Shown here in pieces: positions 42,475 through 53,340 of a stretch of DNA of 64,000 nucleotides. The notes beneath the pieces are model-generated. The model made no database searches. It was not told the DNA's origin and saw only the letters and a list, made by a program, of their open reading frames with translations. The DNA comes from Clavaria fumosa (Eukaryota; Basidiomycota; Agaricomycetes; Agaricales; Clavariaceae). The DNA is taken from assembly GCA_951802425.1 (NCBI GenBank), contig OX637798.1, forward strand, positions 3,658,001 to 3,722,000, given 5' to 3'. A program made the translations under genes and the position numbers. Within the stretch, counting starts at the first letter, position 1, and each line of letters opens with the position of its first letter.

Positions 42475-42941
42475 TCCTGCTTGGAGTTGCTTGGATGATG
42501 TGAAGAATGTTGAGGACAATGAGGATGAAAGCTCAGAGTTCAGGATCAAGGGATGATAATATTCAAATTGCAGAACAGGGAACTACAGGTGGGATCTTAT
42601 ACTGCAAGGACAGGAGTAGAAGAGTACTCTGAAACATAGTATATATCAAATTTCCAGGAGGGTTTCACCACAAGTGCCTGTGCAATCTTCAAGGAACAAA
42701 GGAACCACAACAACAATGACTCCCATGGGTCATGGGCATCCACCCATTGGTTACAAGAACAGGGGGATGGTGGGAGAAGGTTCTAGAACAGAGTCTGAGG
42801 GAAGTGTGAAGCAGAGTATGCAGAGTTATGGCAGAGCAGATCAGAGAAGGTGCAGAGTCCAGAGCCTGGAGTGGAGATAGTGCTTATGTGATTGGATGGG
42901 GTCATAACAGTTGCTGACATTGCTGGGGTATAGAGTATGTC
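42475..42941. repeat. LTR-like debris related to 3103-3500
   Basis: It contains GAAACATAGTATATATCAAA, TTTCACCACAAGTG and CCCATGGGTCATGGGCATCC, weak matches in the same order as the repeat at 3240-3360 and 51170-51290. No gene was seen. Confidence 0.4.
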
Positions 42942-43604
42942 TCATAATAATAAAATTGTTTTGGTTTCCCCCTTTGGGACCATGATGTACATATCCCCCT
43001 TGCCAGTGGCACAGAAGGTATGCCAGTAAGCTGTGTGAATGTTCTTGGGAGGGATTTCAGTGAAGTTTACAAACTTCAAACAGTAAGGGGACATGTGCCA
43101 CAAAGTGCTGGAGTTGTATATTTTGACATTGCCATAGTCATGTGTCAGGTGAGTGGCAGGCTTTTTGCCTGTCTCAGGCTGACAATCTTCTTCTATGACA
43201 GCCAGCCATGCTATCTTGTCACTGTCATGCTCAGCAGTGGCAGCCTTCTCAGTGTTTCTGCCCTTTTGTTGGGGGTCTTGCCCTTCCTTTCCCTCCCTCT
43301 TTTGCCCAACAATCATACTGATAATGTCCTGTCTTCTGCAGATGTAACACTTCCCTTTCAGCCAGTCCTTTTCCTTGGGTCTGGCAGAGTTCATTGTGGT
43401 GGTAAGTGCTGCCTCACTGCTTTCTTTCTTTTGGGTAGGCCCTTCTCTGAGAGTGCAGCAATCAGCCCCTTGGCTGAGCAGTTCAATGAGCAGGTCAAGG
43501 CTGATCTTCAGCAGGGTGATAATGGTAGTGAAGGCAGGTATTGTGACTCTTCTTATACTCCATTCAGGGACATGCACAGTAATCAGGATGGGTCCAGTGG
43601 GCAT
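42942..43604 (-). pseudogene. Copia-type Gag end and protease fragment
   Basis: A 220-codon frame has a decayed zinc knuckle (KGKCYICRRQ), a charged linker, then IYNSSTLWHMSPYC, FVNFTEIPPKNI, CATGKGDMYI and V-P-K-G-E-T-K-T, the protease region typical of Copia Pol. The catalytic D-S-G is replaced by N-S-S and the usual His/Cys pattern is broken, so it is inactive. RT and integrase are absent. Confidence 0.75.
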
Positions 43605-44485
43605 GAGTTGTCACAAGACACTGGCCATCACATGGGCATGATTGAGGTCACAGGCTGCAGGTTTTCACCACCATGCAGGGCTTGCTGGAGATGCACACCC
43701 CCCTTCCAAGGGACATTGGAGAAGATGTGCTAGGCTCTCACACCAGCCAGGATGTTGCATGCCACTGACCTTGAGTACTGGCCTGCAAGTGAGGCACCAA
43801 ATTGGCAGAGGGACTCAGAAGCTGGCAGGCAGTCTTGCACTGGGACACTATTTGTGAAGCACAAATTGAGGTAAGCAGTGATACCACAGTTGTGACTCTG
43901 CCCAGGACACAGCTAGGGCGATAGACACTGCATCATTTCCCAATGGCAGAGGTGAGATCACCAATTCCATTGGAGATGCTGGCCCATTGTTCACAGATGC
44001 AGGGTCAGCCACATTCAACCAGCCTGCTGGGGTGCTGGCAGGAGCTGGGACCATGGCCTCAATATGACCAACCATGATGGCAATGAGGGCAGTTGCAACG
44101 ATTGACTCAGAGTGTGACAATGGCATTGAACAAGGGAGTGAAGGGAGCAACTTCCTTTCTAGGCAACCCCAACAACACCATAAAAACCCAACAACAAAAT
44201 CAAGAATACCCAGTCACCTAGTACCATAGTCCTTACAAGAGCCTCTTAACTACCATATCTACATTTCCAAACCACCTACCCATACTAGAGCAGAGCAGAG
44301 AACAGCAAAATAAAACCAAAAACCAAATGTTAACCAATGCCAGCAGTCACCAGACTGAAGATGCAGGGAGCAGCAGGACTACATGAACACAACCCCCCCA
44401 TACTGACCACCAGGACACACCCTGCCAGTCAAAAATCATGAATGACAACACCACCCAAGCCAGCGCCATTGAAAGGCAGCTTATC
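43605..44485. other. Decayed Copia sequence and unassigned DNA
   Basis: Short minus-strand frames (for example 43848-44150, containing W-Y-H-C-L-P-Q) may be upstream parts of the same Copia Gag, but they are too broken to define. The stretch 44150-44480 is A/C-rich with no ORF. Confidence 0.35.
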
Positions 44486-44702
44486 CCGCTTATCCCTCAA
44501 AAGAACTGGACTCAATGGTATATTGAGTAGGTAGTTCTATATAGAGGGATCTGCCCTCTCTGTACAGTTGTGACATCGTATATATAGGTGAGTGGCCCTC
44601 CAGGGGCTGCTGATGTAAGCATAGCCAAGCGGCTATGCTTATTGAACTAAATATGGTATGTAGATTATGTAATAGGAGATATAGAAGGCCTGGGGCCTTA
44701 CA
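44486..44702 (-). repeat. 3' LTR (left-truncated) of decayed Ty3 element 4
   Basis: On the minus strand it begins TGTAAGGCCCCAGGCC, preceded by a purine run (GTGGGGGAGGG, 44703-44713), the polypurine tract. The distal part shares CAATGGTATATTGAG and GTTGTGACA..GTATATATA with 38900-39000 and 54220-54285. A perfect hairpin lies at 44615-44640. Confidence 0.6.
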
Positions 44703-45313
44703 CCCTCCCCCACTGGAGAGGCCCCTAACCAGAGATGATGCGCAGGCAGTGCAGGATGACAAGCAGGATTGTAAAATAATATTCAAGGGGTGCATCCCCT
44801 TGGGCAGAGTTGTCGCCATGTCACCAGGCGCAATCCCCTCCTGGGGCCTTTGCCTGGTGCTGACAGGTCCAGCCAAGTGGTCTGCATGACCTGCCCCCAG
44901 TTGGACAGTGTGTCACGAGTGGCACACCCTGGTGGGGGGTGTATTGTTAAACCTCCAATAGGAAGCCCTAGGGGGTTTCAGACAGTGGATGTACTTCCAC
45001 TGTCTTCCAGGGGCATGTTGCCCCTCCATTTGTCCCCTGTCCTCTCCCCCACCCAGAGGCAGCACAGATGTGCACTGTGCCCTATGCACTCTAGCAGTGC
45101 ATACATTCGGGGGGTATGGGAGGCTTCTCCCATTCAGCCAGCACTAGCTGGATGTCATCATCTAAGGGGGCATTCCCCTTTCACATGTACTTGTGTGGGT
45201 ACATGGGTACAAATTTGTCCCAGAGCTTCTTCAACAGAGACTCTGGCATCAGCAAATGCCTTGATTGTCTGTGCAACTGTCAGTGTTACTTTTGTGGTCC
45301 AGAGTCTGGACCA

Positions 45314-46816
45314 TCACACAGGGAGGACTCTCCCTTTGATGGCCTGCGCATATGCCCCCTTTGAGACAAAGAGGGCCATGGCCATGGCCAGGAACAGGCA
45401 CTGCATCCAGGCCTGGGATGGCACACATGCCATTATGGTGTGCCAGATGGCCACCTTGCATGCAAAAGACAGGGGTGAGTCCCCATCTTTATCAATGCCA
45501 AGGATGGCCACTCTGCCCATCCTTATTTCCTCAACATAGCAGTGCAGGTCTGACACTGCGCCTCTGTCACCTTTTGGATTCATAGGGGGAATTTCCCCCT
45601 TCTCTCCTACAAAGGAGAGCCACAACTCTTGGGGGAGCAACAGCTCCCCAATGTCTATAAACTCCCTCATGGGAGGCACAACTACTCTCATCATTGCCAG
45701 CAGCAATGTCTGGTACAATGGATAGGAGGGTACTCTCCCTCCTGTGACTTCCGAGGGTCCTGTCCTCAGGGATGGGTTGCCCATCCCTCCACTCTCTTGC
45801 AACATCTGCCCTTGCAGATGGCAGGCTACCTGGTCTGCTGATTTCTTGACCCTGGCAGGAACTCTCCAGTTCCTCACCAGCCAGTCCTCAACTGGCATGG
45901 GTGGCTTAGCCACTGTGGCGTTCTTCTGGGCCTCCTTGACAGCCCATCGCATCTTCATCATGGCAGTCATATCATAACTGCCATCAGGCACTCCATGATG
46001 CACCTATTGGTTGAGGGCAATCACCTCCTCAACTGTCTTCAACTTGACAACCCATGCACCAGGTTTTATGGACACCCCAGATGGCCAAGGGTAGCCATCT
46101 GGAGCTCTGTCTGGTTGAGGGGCATTAAAGGGATAACCCCTTGTCAGAGGTGTGAGAACCATCTCTGAGAAAGTTCATTTATGCCTCAGTGAGGCATCAG
46201 GATTCTGCTGACTGACACCAGCAGGTGGAAGAGGGGGATATCCCTCTTCAAAACTCATGGGGATGTCAATGTCCCCTGTAGGCAGTGCTATGTCCGCATA
46301 CGAGACAGTGGTGCGGGCCCATTTTGGGTCCCACTCCAAGGGGTCCCTTTCAGGTCCCTTTCCCTTTGCTGTGGTTCTCAGTGTGGCAAGCTCCTCATTG
46401 GTGCTTGCCAACTTTTCTGTCAAGGAGAGAATCTTCTCCTGTGCCCCTCTAAGGTCTTCTTCAACCTTGTCCAAATTATCATAAGCTTTTTCAAGCTTTT
46501 GCTGATGACCCACACAAAGGGCACTGCCCTTCTCATTATCCTTGCACAAGTCTTCCAGCTTGCACTGCATCACCTCAAGCCCCAGCCCAAGTTTGTGCTT
46601 AGCACTTTCCTGCACTTCCTTAAGTGTTTGCTGAAACACTTCATCCAAGTGCAACAGCAACTCGAAGATGTGACAATGGAACCTGATGCACTGAGGGCAC
46701 CAGGATCTGTGAGTGATCGCATGAATCATGTGGTCTTGGACCCAGGGGAGGGCCTCCTCCACTTGTGACAATAACGGCTGGGACAACCCAGCCATTCTGA
46801 TGATGCTTGTCAGCAA
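45314..46816 (-). pseudogene. Large extra ORF of Ty3 element 4, two in-frame stops
   Basis: A single frame of about 501 codons runs from ATG 46816 to 45314, broken by TGA (46175-46177) and TAG (just before 46003). The N-terminal third has a Cys/His stretch (WCPQCIRFHCHIF) then a coiled coil (KLEKAYDNLDKVEEDLRGAQ). The middle has RGYPFNAPQPDRAPDGYPWP, and the C-terminal half has VEDWLVRNWRVPARV, VPPMREFIDIGELLLP and a hydrophobic end. It lies between the chromodomain and the 3' LTR, on the same strand as Pol. Similar proteins are, as far as I recall, widespread and uncharacterised in mushroom genomes. No known domain. Confidence 0.55.
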
Positions 46817-47046
46817 TGAGTTTCCTGGTGCAAGGCCAGGGACAGTGGCAGAAGGGATAGCATGAGGAGATGGGGTCTCCCCATCAGATCATCCATGGTT
46901 ATGGTTGATGGAGAAATAAGAAAAAGAGGGTGGATCCTCTTAAGGTTTCGTACCTGAGCCACCATGTGACTCAACTGTGGCTAATGACCCTGCGGTCTGG
47001 CTCAATCTGTTTACTACTCTGCATGGGTGCTCTGTCTGCACTCTGC
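46817..47046. other. Spacer between integrase/chromodomain and the extra ORF
   Basis: No ORF of note. It is probably the untranslated part between the two coding units of Ty3 element 4, since a promoter or splice signal could not be identified. Confidence 0.3.
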
Positions 47047-48959
47047 TCAAGGGTGCCTAGGCAGTGCCCTCCACGATTCCACCCCTTGCAATTCAAGGTA
47101 GTGGTCTAGAGCTGCTAGCTCTTTGACTCCCATATATGGCTCCCAAGTTGTATCCCCAAGATTCCATTGGACCTCACATTCTATGTGGTGTCCTTCCCAC
47201 CTATGGCCAATAATGGCATCGACCAGCCATTCCTCCTTTGGATCCATTCCAAAGTCATAAAAGACTTTCACTTCATGGTGCAGAAACAACATGTTGTTGC
47301 TTGGCTCATGTTGCTGTAGCCAGCTGACATGGAACATCAGGTGGATTCTCCTTGACTTTAGTGAGTCAGGGAGCTCCAGCTCGTATGTGGATGATTCCGG
47401 TCTACATGACCATATTGGGTAAGGCCCAATAAACTAATTCTCCCTCTCTAAATGGGTGCTCTTCCTGTCTATGCTGATTAGCATAAAACATCTGGTGGAT
47501 GCAACTTTCTATGATCACATCATGTGCCATTGAAAGGTTGAGTGCAGCCTTCTCTGCGAACATCCTTACTCCTCTGGGCTGTGCCCAGAGGTTGTCTGGC
47601 AACTCTGCCATCATCTGGGGCATATACCCATAGGTTAATTCAAATAGGGTGAACCCCATAGACATGCTTATCAGTGTGTTAATGGCGAACTTGACCATTG
47701 GGATTCGCTCCGCCCAATCTGTCTGGTCTGGCTGGACCACAGATCAGATTGACTGCTCCATCACTCCATCTGTCTGCAGATGGAAAGCTGTGGACATCCA
47801 CAGCTTAACACTGAGTAATTGGTGAGTTTCCTGCCAAAAGGCAGATGTGAATCTAGGATCATTGTTGGACACAATCAATCCTGGCAACCCATGTAGTCTC
47901 ACTACATGTGTTAGAAAGAGCCAGGCTAGCTCTGCTGCCATTACCTGTACTGCTGCATCTACCAGGCATAATATTGGTGTTTTACATGCCAATGCCTTGA
48001 TCATCTCCATGCATCTATCATGGAGCGGCCTCCAGTGAAACATTTGCATTTCACTATACAGACTGGCTAATGGGCCAGTATATGCAGACAGATTGGGCAG
48101 GAACTGTCCAATGTACTGTACTAACCCAAGGAACCTCTGTACCTTGTTAACGCTTGTTGGTGTTTTCCATTTTATCCACTGTAATGTGGATTTGCCAGGC
48201 ATCTATTATGTGCCCTAAGCAATCTATGCTCTTTGCATATAACGAGCACTTTTTCTTGCTCAAGAAAAGGCTGGTGCCTTTGAGGGTCTCAAAGACCATC
48301 CCTAAGTGATGCTCATGGTCCTCCAAGGTCTTGGAGAGGGTGAATACATTGTCTAAGTACACATGCACATACTTCCCCAGCTGATGACAAAATATGTGCA
48401 TCATCAGGCACTGAAAGGTAGCAGGGGCATTACATTCCCCTATCTGCATCACCTGTGAGAACATGGTGCCCAAGATGGTCACAAATGCCATCTTCCACAC
48501 CTCCTCAGGCTCTACGCATACTTGTTCGTTTGCATCTGATAGGTCAATCTTTGACCTATATGCGGCTCTAGCCATGTCCTCTCTGATCTGATCTTGATCA
48601 GGCAATGGGGTAATATTCTGTACAGTGTTTGCATTCTGTTTCTGGCAGTCTACAACTGTCTGTAGCAGCGGGTTCCAGCTGCTTTTCAGTATACACAGCA
48701 TAGGAGCTGCCTGTGATGCTGCTCCTGCTTCCCACCAACCGTTAGTAATGTAATGGTTCACTTTCTCAAGGAATTGTTCCTTGAATGCCTCAGCACACCA
48801 AGGCAAGTAATAGTTATAGACTTTCTTTTTGTCTATCAAGGGTATATGGTGGTTTACTGCCCAAAATGGAGGCAGTCTGGGGGGGACTCCCCCAAAGAGT
48901 TCAGCATACTGGTTAAACCAGTACTCATGCCTGCCCTTGAGGTAGGCATCATCTTTCAA
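47047..48959 (-). pseudogene. Ty3 element 4 Pol remnant (RT, partial integrase, chromodomain)
   Basis: Four frames in Pol order. RT is at 48147-48959 (VDCQKQNANTVQN, Y-V-H-V-Y-L-D-N with Asp to Asn at the second catalytic position). RT end fused to the integrase core is at 47744-48202 (FLGLVQYIGQFLPNLS, then HGLPGLIVSNNDPRF). Integrase C-part is at 47402-47740 (WAERIPMVKFAIN). A chromodomain is at 47047-47337 (MFHVSWLQQHEPS, EVQWNLGDTTWEP). RNase H and the HHCC part of integrase are deleted at about 47970. It is catalytically dead and lacks Gag and the 5' LTR. It differs from elements 1-3 in sequence. Confidence 0.8.
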
Positions 48960-49627
48960 TTTTACAGAGGCATTAGCCTCTCCCCCTTCCAGGGCTCACC
49001 CTTGTCACAGGGGCCCAAGTGTAGTCAGCTCTTTGGAGCTTCCTTCCTTGGCACACTCTTTCCCAATACATGGAGGCATAACACTTCTGTTTCCTCACTC
49101 GGGTGACATAGCCTGAAGGGTTTTTCCTTTTCCTTTGCAGATATGGATTGCCCACAACCAGCATAGTCATCTTCCACGACTTCCTAGGCAGTGCAAGCAG
49201 GGTGAGCAGGTGAGTGGGGCAATCATGGTTAGCAGTCAGCAGTGCAAGTGGGATGGGCAGGGTGGATGTCACAAGTGGGTTGAGCAGGGTAGGCAGTGCA
49301 AGTGAGGCAAGTGGGGTGGATGATGGAAGTGGTGAGAGTGACATGGATGGCACAAGCATGATTACTAGTGCAGTACAAGCAAGGTGAACATGATAGACAG
49401 GTACTTACATTGTAGGTAAGTTTTCTAATTGGGGTTCAGGTTTGGGAAGGGTTCAGGTTGTTTCTATGCCAGCATTTTAGAGGTCATTTGTGAGGGGTTA
49501 GTAAGTTATTTAAATTGTTTGAGTTAGATAGGTTACGTTTTTGTGGTTCAGGTTGTGTTATTATCATTCTTGAGCTAAGTCTAGACATCTGCATGTACTT
49601 GCTATTATTTTACATCTAACGATTAAT
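48960..49627. other. Unassigned, low-complexity
   Basis: The stretch 49180-49400 is made of GCAAG(T)GGG/GTGAGCAGGG words that also occur at 24960-25210. The 128-codon minus-strand ORF there is probably compositional. The stretch 49400-49627 is T-rich with no ORF. Confidence 0.35.
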
Positions 49628-50072
49628 GCATACCATTCATACATGGTGTGCAGGAAGTTAAAGGAGCAGTCACTCATGCAATTTCCCACACACAATCTAT
49701 GAATGGTATGTGGGAGTTGAAGGAGTCATCACTCCTGCAATTTCCCGCACACCATTCACACATGATGTGTGGGAAGTTTAAGGCGTGGTCATTCTGCAGG
49801 TTTCCCGCACACCATACGTGAATGGTGTGCGGGAAGTTGACGGAGCGACCACTCCTTCAACTTCCCGCATATCATGCGTGAATGGTGTGCGGGAAGTCGA
49901 AGGAGTGGTCGCTCCTCCAATTTCCCACACACCATTCACGTATGGTGTGCGGGAAATTGCAGGAATGACCATTCCCTCAACTTCCCGCACACCATTCACA
50001 TACGGTGTGCGGGAAGTTGAAGGAGTGGTTGCCCCTGCAATTTCCAGCATAGCATTCACACATGGTATGGGG
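49628..50072. repeat. 60-bp tandem array of two alternating palindromes
   Basis: Seven to eight units with a 60-bp period (59 for the first). Each unit has one hairpin of the type CCGCACACCAT..ATGGTGTGCGG and a second of the type GAAGTTGAAGGAG..CTCCTTCAACTTC. Because both parts are palindromes, the array is nearly its own reverse complement. Both strands are therefore open in long frames encoding similar 20-residue repeats (SRTPFTYGVREVEG). Units differ at scattered sites while often keeping pairing. It abuts a coiled-coil gene fragment. Confidence 0.85.
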
Positions 50073-50446
50073 ACAGGCAAACTGACCCAAAGATATCTTA
50101 CTCTCCTCTATGAGCTGGATATTCTCTTGCTTTGTCTTCTCAACCAGTTTCATGGCCTCCATGGCCTGTTCAAGTACCTGGATTTTGGCAGTCTGAGTCC
50201 TTTGCAGCTTGTGCTTTGTAATATAAAGGGATGCAGAATGCTCCCTTTCACCCTGGAGTTCTGCTCTGGCATTGCTTAAGGCCAATATTGAGCATTATGC
50301 AATGCAGACTCAACACCCTCAAACTGCTTGTCAGAGGCAGGCTCTGATGGTCCTACACCTCCCTCCTGTAGTCTCCTGGCATGAGCTGCGAGCAGCTGCT
50401 CTCTCTGATCCTGTGACCTCTGTGATGCTGAATACTTTGGAGGCAT
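50073..50446 (-). pseudogene. Coiled-coil protein fragment, truncated at the palindromic array
   Basis: From ATG 50446 the frame reads MPPKYSASQRSQDQREQLLA, then HARRLQEGG, then FEGVESALHNAQYW, and hits TAA at 50276-50278. The next frame resumes immediately with ALSNARAELQGEREHSASLY and a helix rich in Glu, Lys and Gln up to 50110. A small deletion at the join explains the shift. The frame then runs into the 60-bp array. The parent gene appears to be a repeat-associated coiled-coil protein of unknown function, and I recognise no domain. Confidence 0.5.
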
Positions 50447-51039
50447 AAATTCAGCCTGTATAGCTGATAAGAGATAATGAGCCAGAAAGCCAAGGTTTTG
50501 CCCAGCTGCAATTCATCAAGAGATATGAATAAGTGAATATATAGGTTCAGAAAATGGTATAATAGTGCTTACCTAGGTGTTCCAAAGCCCCAAATTCTTC
50601 CCCCCAAGTACACACAGTCCAGTACAAGTCCCTAAAGTGTCAGAAGGTGGTATTCAGCCTGAAATGTAGAGAAAACAGTAATTTATATGATAAGATAGGA
50701 AAATATGAAGTTTTGGAGGCTTACCCTGTGCACACAGAGTGTTTTAAAGTGGGGGGAGAATGAGAGCCAGAGAATGAGGCCACAGAAACCTTGTGGTGTA
50801 TGCACACAGCCACTGACTACATTAACACACAAGTCCAGCAGCATCAAATCTGTAGGCCTCATAGACCTTTTGGGACTTACCTTTGCTGAGAGGAAATGTT
50901 CAGAAATCTTATTTGAACATTTTGTTCAAGATGGAATCTTTCTGAAGTCTTTGTTATTTAGATAACAACAATATCTCAATAAATAAAGTGTTTTTCAAAG
51001 GTCCATCTTGAACAAAAGTTTCTAAATTTAATTTCAGAC
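50447..51039. other. No gene recognised
   Basis: AT-rich, intron-like pieces (ACTTACCTAG near 50567, GGCTTACC near 50719) suggest it could be the 5' part of the fragmentary coiled-coil gene on the minus strand. No frame can be followed. The region near 50900-51000 contains a short inverted repeat around ATTTGAACATTTTGTTCAAG. Confidence 0.3.
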
Positions 51040-51905
51040 TGTCAAGAACAGTGAGGACAAAGTCCCAATGCACAGACCAGGTGTCAATAATGTTGAACTG
51101 AGGAGCATGGAGATACATGGGGGGTTCATATACTACTAGGGTAGGGCATAGGGGCTAACTGTGAAACATGAGTATATCAGATATCTATAGCAATTTCACC
51201 TGAGGAGTGGGAAGGCATGGATGATACATGTAAGACAAAGAATATGTTCCCATGGGTAGTGGGCATCATCCCAATGGTTGCTAATCATAGACTAGCACCA
51301 AGGGAAATGCCAGAAGTAAAGTCCATTTGGTCTGGAAGTCCAATTGATTGGAGCAGAGGAAGCAGAGGTGTGGAATCAGAGTTTGGAGTTTTGGTGCAGA
51401 GGTGCAGAGGTGTGGAGGGAGCAGAAGTGTGGAGGGAGGGCAAAAAAAGTTGGAGATGCTGGGGGGCTGAGAGGACCTATTGTAAGTTCACTCACCCCTC
51501 CCTCCTACAAAATTTTTTATCCTAAGAAGAAATTTTACTAAGGAATTGTCAAGAAGCAGGCTAGAGTAGACAGAAGAGTAGAACAAACAGAGCAAACAAG
51601 GAGTGTTGGAGTTGTACAAAAGGTAACATTGTAGGAACAAGATTTCAGAGTTTTTGCAAGGTCAAGAAAAATCAGAGAATCAAAGTATCAAGGAATCAGA
51701 AAAAGCAGAGTTTCAGAGTTTTGGTATTTGTGAGGACTGGAATAACAAGGAACAGAAGAACATAAGGAGTGTGGGTTTAGATTGGAGGTGCAGATTGGAG
51801 GTTTGGATTGGACCTTTGGCTGTTGCAGCAAGGAGCAGGGCAGGAAGCAGCACAAAGGGCAAGCAAAGGACCAGTTGTATACACAAGGTTGTAGTTTGAA
51901 TATAC
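51040..51905. repeat. LTR-like repeat related to 2648-2762 and 3103-3500
   Basis: The left 400 bp match 3103-3500 (starting TGTCAAGAACAGTGAGGAC) and the right 120 bp match 2648-2762. Here the two parts are in one unit of about 865 bp, so this is the best view of the whole repeat. It could be a solo LTR; the target duplication was not identified. Confidence 0.55.
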
Positions 51906-52413
51906 TTCTAAAGTCTATAGGGTCAATATCCCACTAATAGTGCATTGGTGGAAAATCTAAAGAAATATTCATAGCAAGCCTAATACCTAAGATATTGGCA
52001 TGGGGTTTGCTTCTTCCTAACCCTAAATCCTACACCAATTCTGTAAAACAAGAATGGTGTAGGATTGTGGGAATTTAAACCCTTAGCTGCCAGGTAAAGC
52101 CATAGGCCCCATTCACTAGGTCACATGACCTATTCCCCAATTTTCACCAATGCCCCCTTTTCAGGTGATCTTTAGGTACAATATTCCTCAATTCTATTAG
52201 GTGCTTGGGATCTGGGAAACTATTAGGCACAGGATGCCAAAAAAGGCAATATCCACTCCACAAATGGGTTGGAATTAGGTGCCTGAACCATTTTCAATTA
52301 GGTGCCAGCACCACAAAACCACCAATAGGTCAATTTCCACATATCTTTTAGGGTCAATATCCCACCAATAGTGCATTACCATGCCCTGTGGTCACCATCC
52401 CCATGCATCCAGA
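51906..52413. other. No gene recognised
   Basis: AT-rich sequence. AGGGTCAATATCCCACYAATAGTGCATT occurs at both 51918 and 52349 as a 430-bp-spaced direct repeat, which may mark the ends of an inserted segment. ORFs are short. Confidence 0.35.
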
Positions 52414-52416
52414 GTA

Positions 52417-53340
52417 TGAGGACCCCAAGATTGTGGCCCTTGCAAGGTGGTTCAAGAGAAGAAGGCACAGGAGGAGGACAAGTGGAAGAAGAGGGAGGAA
52501 GTGGATCAGGTGTGGTGGGAGGAGATGGAGTGGGTGAAGGCAGTGGAGGTGAAGTGGCATGTGGAGGAGATCGCATGAGTGCATGGAGTGGGGCAGAAGC
52601 GGAATCCAATGCCAGAGTCTGAGGTGGAGCGAGGGGTATGCATGCAGTGCTGGCTGTTGTCACTGGGCTGCATGTACCCAAGTGGAGGGCAGGGCACTTC
52701 ATGTGTTGCCTGTGTGGGGGTGAAGCAGAAGTGTGTGGGTGGAGAGGCAGAGGGGCTGGAGCAGAAGAGACTCCACTCTGTGAAGTCAAAGAAGGTGGTA
52801 GAGGAGGAGGTGGAGGTGTGGGAGGTGCGGGCTCTGCAAGCAGAGGTGGAGAGGGCAGAAGTGGAGTGGGCGAGGTTGGCAAAGGCCACCCTTGACTTGG
52901 TGGCCTGCAGTGTGGCAGAGTTGGAGGAGTGGAGGAAGGAGGCAAGGGTGGAGAGGAAGGAGTGGAGGGTGGAGCAGAAGGCAGTGGCAGAGGATTGGAG
53001 GATCCTCCAAGAGTTTTTTATGGGGAAGTGGGGGGTGGAGGCAGAGGTGGAGGAGAAAGCAGAGGGAGAGAAGATGGTGGTAGAGTCAGAGGCAGAGATG
53101 GAGATGGAGGGAGAGAAGGAGAAGGAGGATGCAGAGATGGATGCAGAGGTGGAGGTGGAGGCAGAGATGGAGGCAGAGGTGGAGAAGGAGAAAGAGGCAG
53201 AGGCAGAGGAGGGGGAAGTAGGAGCAGAGTCCAGGCTGAAGGAGCCTAGCTGTAAAACAAATGGCCAATGCAAGTTTGGCCACATAATAAAAAACTGCAA
53301 AATGTGTTATAGGAACTTTGTAGACATGTTCTATAGGTAA
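52417..53340 (+). pseudogene. Zn2Cys6-spaced cysteine cluster plus coiled-coil protein, partly broken
   Basis: A frame rich in Glu, Lys and Trp (KVVQEKKAQEEDKWKKREEV) is interrupted by a TGA near 52576. It continues as ERGVCMQCWLLSLGCMYPSG to VACVGVKQKC, a C-X2-C-X6-C-X10-C-X2-C-X6-C pattern at about residues 20-51 of the 52579 ORF. A long acidic coiled coil follows. The spacing is that of the fungal binuclear zinc cluster, and a relative with X7 in the middle is in the antisense gene at 59979. Upstream a probable start region (MHPEYEDPKIVAL, 52402) is in another frame. From 53245 the frame runs into duplicated DNA, so the last 32 residues are chimeric. Confidence 0.5.

Noticed and set aside
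44615..44640. tRNA gene
   Set aside because: A single perfect hairpin with a 4-base loop and no cloverleaf partners.
49628..50072. CRISPR-like array
   Set aside because: The period is regular, but both parts of the unit are repeated and palindromic, there are no unique spacers, no cas genes, and the genome is eukaryotic.
49778..50279. Two coding genes on opposite strands over the 60-bp array
   Set aside because: Both frames are open only because the unit length is a multiple of three and the sequence is nearly self-complementary. No start, domain or codon signal supports either.
50900..51010. Transcription terminator
   Set aside because: A short inverted repeat is present, but it is AT-rich repeat debris with no gene ending nearby.
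52376..53300. Minus-strand Ser/Pro/His-rich ORFs over the zinc-cluster gene
   Set aside because: They mirror the GAG/GTG-rich coding strand. The plus strand has the six-cysteine pattern and coiled coil.
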